Source: Bacillota bacterium (lineage in GTDB: Bacteria; Bacillota; Bacilli; Bacillales; Cytobacillaceae). Taken from it: 7,821 nucleotides of DNA. Made by a program: the position numbers and the translations under genes. Of the stretch, positions 5,816-7,821 are shown piece by piece. Numbering within the stretch: position 1 is the first letter of the stretch; each line of letters opens with the position of its first letter. The stretch spans positions 1 through 7,821 of the forward strand of contig JAEWDX010000428.1 of assembly GCA_023389895.1 (NCBI GenBank), given 5' to 3'. The notes under the pieces are model-generated. The model worked only from the letters and a program-made list of their open reading frames with translations, was not told the DNA's origin and ran no database searches.

Positions 5816-6592
5816 ATGGCGGATAAAGAATTAAACTTAGTTGAACATTTAGATGAGTTACGAAAAAGGCTGATGATTTCAGCTTTTACTTTTCTTGTAT
5901 TTTTTATTGTTGGCTTTATTTATGTTGAGGAAATTTATAAGTGGTTAGTTCGTGATTTAGATGTGAAATTGATTGTATTAGGTCCTAGTGATATTGTCTG
6001 GGTTTATTTCACATTGGCTGGGGTTATCGGGATTGTCGGAACAATTCCAGTGTTAGCCTTGCAGATTTGGTTTTTTGTTAAACCTGCTCTAAAGCCGAAA
6101 GAACGGAAAATTTCATTATCTTATATTCCTGCATTATTTATCTTATTTATCGTAGGTCTTTGTTTTGGCTATTTTGTTATTTTTCCGCTAGTGCTCAGTT
6201 TTCTTGTCCAACTAAGTGGCGAAATGATGGTGACGAATTTTACCGCAGAAAAATACTTTCGCTTTATTATGAACATGTCACTTCCTTTCGGTTTACTATT
6301 TGAATTGCCGATTATCGTCATGTTTTTAACTACCATAGGTTTTATAAATCCGAAAAAGTTAAGGAAATTTCGAAAGTATGCTTATTTTATTCTTGTTATT
6401 ATTGCGGGATTTATTACTCCTCCAGATGTTGTAACACAAATTCTCGTGGCAATTCCTTTATTCATTTTGTATGAAATTAGCATTGGTTTATCAGGTGTTG
6501 TCTATAGGAAAAAGTTAAAAAGAGAACAGGAATGGGAAGAATCATTCGGGGAAGACGAAGAGTCTCTGCCTTTGGAAGAAAACAAGGAATAA
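5816..6592 (+). CDS. tatC: Sec-independent protein translocase TatC (TatCd type)
   Basis: TatC is the polytopic receptor that binds the twin-arginine signal peptide and recruits TatA. The protein has 258 residues with six predicted membrane segments at about 21-38, 62-85, 103-132, 149-173, 187-201 and 205-223. Conserved features: the cytoplasmic N-terminal LVEHLDELRKRL (8-19); PALKPKERK (90-98), where Glu96 corresponds to E. coli Glu103 of the signal-peptide site; the membrane-embedded Glu163 in LPFGLLFELPI; and TPPD (201-204). The motif YKWLVRDLD plus LGPSDIVWVYF resembles B. subtilis TatCd. An acidic tail (about 238-258) extends it past the usual end of TatCd (about 242 residues). The ATG at 5816 has AGGAG at 5805-5809. 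A strong terminator follows, and no Tat substrate gene is adjacent. Confidence 0.97.
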   Translation: MADKELNLVEHLDELRKRLMISAFTFLVFFIVGFIYVEEIYKWLVRDLDVKLIVLGPSDIVWVYFTLAGVIGIVGTIPVLALQIWFFVKPALKPKERKISLSYIPALFILFIVGLCFGYFVIFPLVLSFLVQLSGEMMVTNFTAEKYFRFIMNMSLPFGLLFELPIIVMFLTTIGFINPKKLRKFRKYAYFILVIIAGFITPPDVVTQILVAIPLFILYEISIGLSGVVYRKKLKREQEWEESFGEDEESLPLEENKE

Positions 6593-6642
6593 GGTTAATC
6601 AATGTTCACCAGGTAGTGAATGGATAATTATAGGGTTTTATT

Positions 6643-6689
6643 AAAAAGCGAAATTGTTTGCTGAGACTTTGCAGACAATTTCGCTTTTT
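6643..6689 (+). terminator. Strong Rho-independent terminator of tatA-tatC
   Basis: A 15-bp stem, AGCGAAATTGTTTGC (6647-6661) with GCAGACAATTTCGCT (6671-6685), contains one G-U pair and closes a 9-nt loop. It is flanked by an A run (6643-6646) and a T run (6685-6689). The A/T symmetry could allow termination in both directions. Confidence 0.93.
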
Positions 6690-6722
6690 ATATCTAATTT
6701 GTACTTATATTAAAGGAAATGA

Positions 6723-6785
6723 ATGGAGTTCTTTGCAGGATTATTAAAAAGTTTGTTAGATCTTATCTCTTTTAAAGGAAAATAG
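6723..6785 (+). CDS. Possible 20-residue amphipathic peptide, phenol-soluble-modulin-like (speculative)
   Basis: The open frame encodes MEFFAGLLKSLLDLISFKGK. An AAAGGA at 6712-6717 lies five bases before the ATG. As a helix, Phe4, Leu7/8, Leu11/12 and Leu14/Ile15 form one hydrophobic face, and Glu2, Lys9, Ser10, Asp13, Ser16 and Lys20 the other. Against my memory of staphylococcal PSM-alpha-3, which begins MEFVAKLFKFFKDLL, eight of the first fifteen residues match without gaps. There is no leader peptide, as in PSMs. Against it: frames this short occur by chance in AT-rich DNA, the strong tatC terminator lies just upstream, and no promoter leaves room for a leader (TATATT at 6706-6711 is too close). 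The segment could equally be an untranslated part of the sensor gene's upstream region. Confidence 0.25.
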   Translation: MEFFAGLLKSLLDLISFKGK

Positions 6786-6802
6786 TTACCCTTTGTCGAA
6801 AG

Positions 6803-6814
6803 TTGTTATAACAA
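6803..6814. promoter_or_regulatory. Extended -10 promoter overlapping a perfect palindrome, for the sensor gene
   Basis: TTGTTATAACAA is a perfect 12-base palindrome. It contains TGTTATAAC (6804-6812), an extended -10 with one mismatch to TATAAT, but no recognisable -35. Transcription from it would start near 6819, about 32 bases before the ATG at 6851. A dimeric regulator bound here would block the promoter. Confidence 0.4.
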
Positions 6815-6850
6815 ATGATCTAGAACGTTAATGGAATTGGGGATAAGTAC

Positions 6851-7821
6851 ATGATAAGTCAATTAAAGAACATGCCAATATTTAAAAAGGTATTCTTGCT
6901 AACCTTTTTCATCTGTTTAATCGTTGTTGTCGCTTCCATTAGTATAAGTTCCATCATCCAAATAGAGCAAATGAAAACTCAGCTTAAATTTCGCGTGATG
7001 GAAATGGCTAGTTTATGGAGTGAGACGCTGGATATAGATGATATTGAAAATGTTATCAAATATAAAGACGAGAAACATCCCTCGTTTCAAAGATTACAAG
7101 AGAGGATATCAATGGTAAATGAGAAGGCGAAATATTCAAATGCTCTTCTTGTTGTTCCAGAGGTATCATCTACTAATGAGATTTTCGTTCTTGTTAGTAG
7201 TAAAGGGCTTGAAGAGAACGGGATTAAGTCATTTTCACGAGTAGAGGCGGATAAAGTATTTAATCAAGCGTTTAATAAGGCGATAGAAAGTAATGGCGTT
7301 ATTTCAAGCCAATTGCAAGTTCAAAATCATGGAATGCGTTATTATTCGATTACACCGATTTTAAATAAACAGGATGAGATCATTGCTTTATTAAGCGTCA
7401 GTATTGATGCAACGGTCCTTAAAAATTATCTAAAAAGTTTTATCATTCTTTTAATCATAACGATATCCATTGTTTTTATTTTTATGTTTTTTTCTTTACA
7501 TAAAGGATTAAAAAAGGTGATGATGCCGATAGGAGAAATCATCATTGGCTTTGATGAAGTTAGTAAAGGGAATTTCAATATAAAACTAGAATCTTTAAAG
7601 CATTCCGAATTCAATATGTTAATCAATCAATTTAATCATATGACTTCCCAATTATCTAAGCTATTTACAAGTTTATCAGCGACGTCAGAACAATTAGGCA
7701 CATGGAATCGAAATATTGAACATGTACATAAATTTGAAGAAGCCATTGATGAAATGGAAGAAAATTTTCGAAAAACAAAGATTCAAAAGGAATTGCAAAG
7801 AGCAGAGAAGATGAATGCGAT
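6851..7821 (+). CDS. Membrane sensor protein with HAMP domain, probable sensor histidine kinase, 3' end missing
   Basis: The frame is open from the ATG at 6851 to the window edge, 323 full codons. The ribosome site is weak (TGGGGAT, 6837-6843). Segments: a transmembrane helix at about 12-37; an extracytoplasmic domain at 38-194 of about 155 residues, with features of a Cache/PAS-like sensor (YYSITPILNKQDEIIALLSVSID, given here by positions 164-186, resembles the final strands of such domains); a second helix at 195-216; a HAMP-like linker at about 217-270 (MPIGEIIIGFDEVSKGNF, then NQFNHMTSQL); and a charged coiled coil from about 295. It leaves the window at LQRAEKMNA. In many Bacillus kinases this type of ending directly precedes the HisKA helix that holds the phosphorylated His, so a histidine kinase is the best guess. 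The kinase domain itself is not in view; a cyclase or chemoreceptor cannot be ruled out. No response regulator is visible upstream. Confidence 0.85.
   Translation, partial: MISQLKNMPIFKKVFLLTFFICLIVVVASISISSIIQIEQMKTQLKFRVMEMASLWSETLDIDDIENVIKYKDEKHPSFQRLQERISMVNEKAKYSNALLVVPEVSSTNEIFVLVSSKGLEENGIKSFSRVEADKVFNQAFNKAIESNGVISSQLQVQNHGMRYYSITPILNKQDEIIALLSVSIDATVLKNYLKSFIILLIITISIVFIFMFFSLHKGLKKVMMPIGEIIIGFDEVSKGNFNIKLESLKHSEFNMLINQFNHMTSQLSKLFTSLSATSEQLGTWNRNIEHVHKFEEAIDEMEENFRKTKIQKELQRAEKMNA

Noticed and set aside
7426..7626. Minus-strand 66-codon frame at the right end
   Set aside because: It is antisense to the continuous sensor protein frame with membrane helix and HAMP linker.

Overview
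The window is a low-GC stretch that looks like chromosome from a Bacillaceae (Firmicutes) bacterium. The evidence is strong AGGAGG-type ribosome binding sites, AT-rich sigma-A promoters, and proteins that read closely like Bacillus ThyB-type thymidylate synthase, a 422-residue IlvA, and the TatAd/TatCd minimal Tat pair. No phage genes, insertion sequences, CRISPR arrays, tRNAs or rRNAs were seen.

Layout from left to right: (1) the 3' part of a TerD-family stress protein gene, closed by a perfect hairpin terminator; (2) a secreted zinc metalloprotease of the M34 / Pro-Pro endopeptidase (PPEP, Zmp1) type with its own extended -10 promoter; (3) thyA and dfrA, overlapping by ATGA, for the thymidylate-dihydrofolate cycle; (4) a plsC-type acyltransferase gene; (5) a small conserved-looking hypothetical gene on the minus strand, convergent with plsC and sharing a bidirectional terminator with it; (6) ilvA, apparently monocistronic and divergent from the hypothetical gene; (7) tatA and tatC, a minimal twin-arginine translocase with a hairpin between the two genes; (8) a strong terminator, then a 20-codon open frame for an amphipathic peptide resembling staphylococcal phenol-soluble modulins (speculative); (9) the 5' part of a two-transmembrane HAMP sensor protein that leaves the window where a histidine-kinase dimerisation domain would begin.

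Most genes are housekeeping and sit in short, separately terminated units. thyA and dfrA form one pathway: ThyA makes dTMP and dihydrofolate, and DfrA returns the dihydrofolate to tetrahydrofolate. TatA and TatC form one membrane machine. The accessory candidates are the PPEP-like protease, whose substrate is not in the window and whose substrate-binding positions differ from C. difficile PPEP-1, and the possible short amphipathic peptide between tatC and the sensor gene. I did not find a convincing multi-gene undescribed system here.
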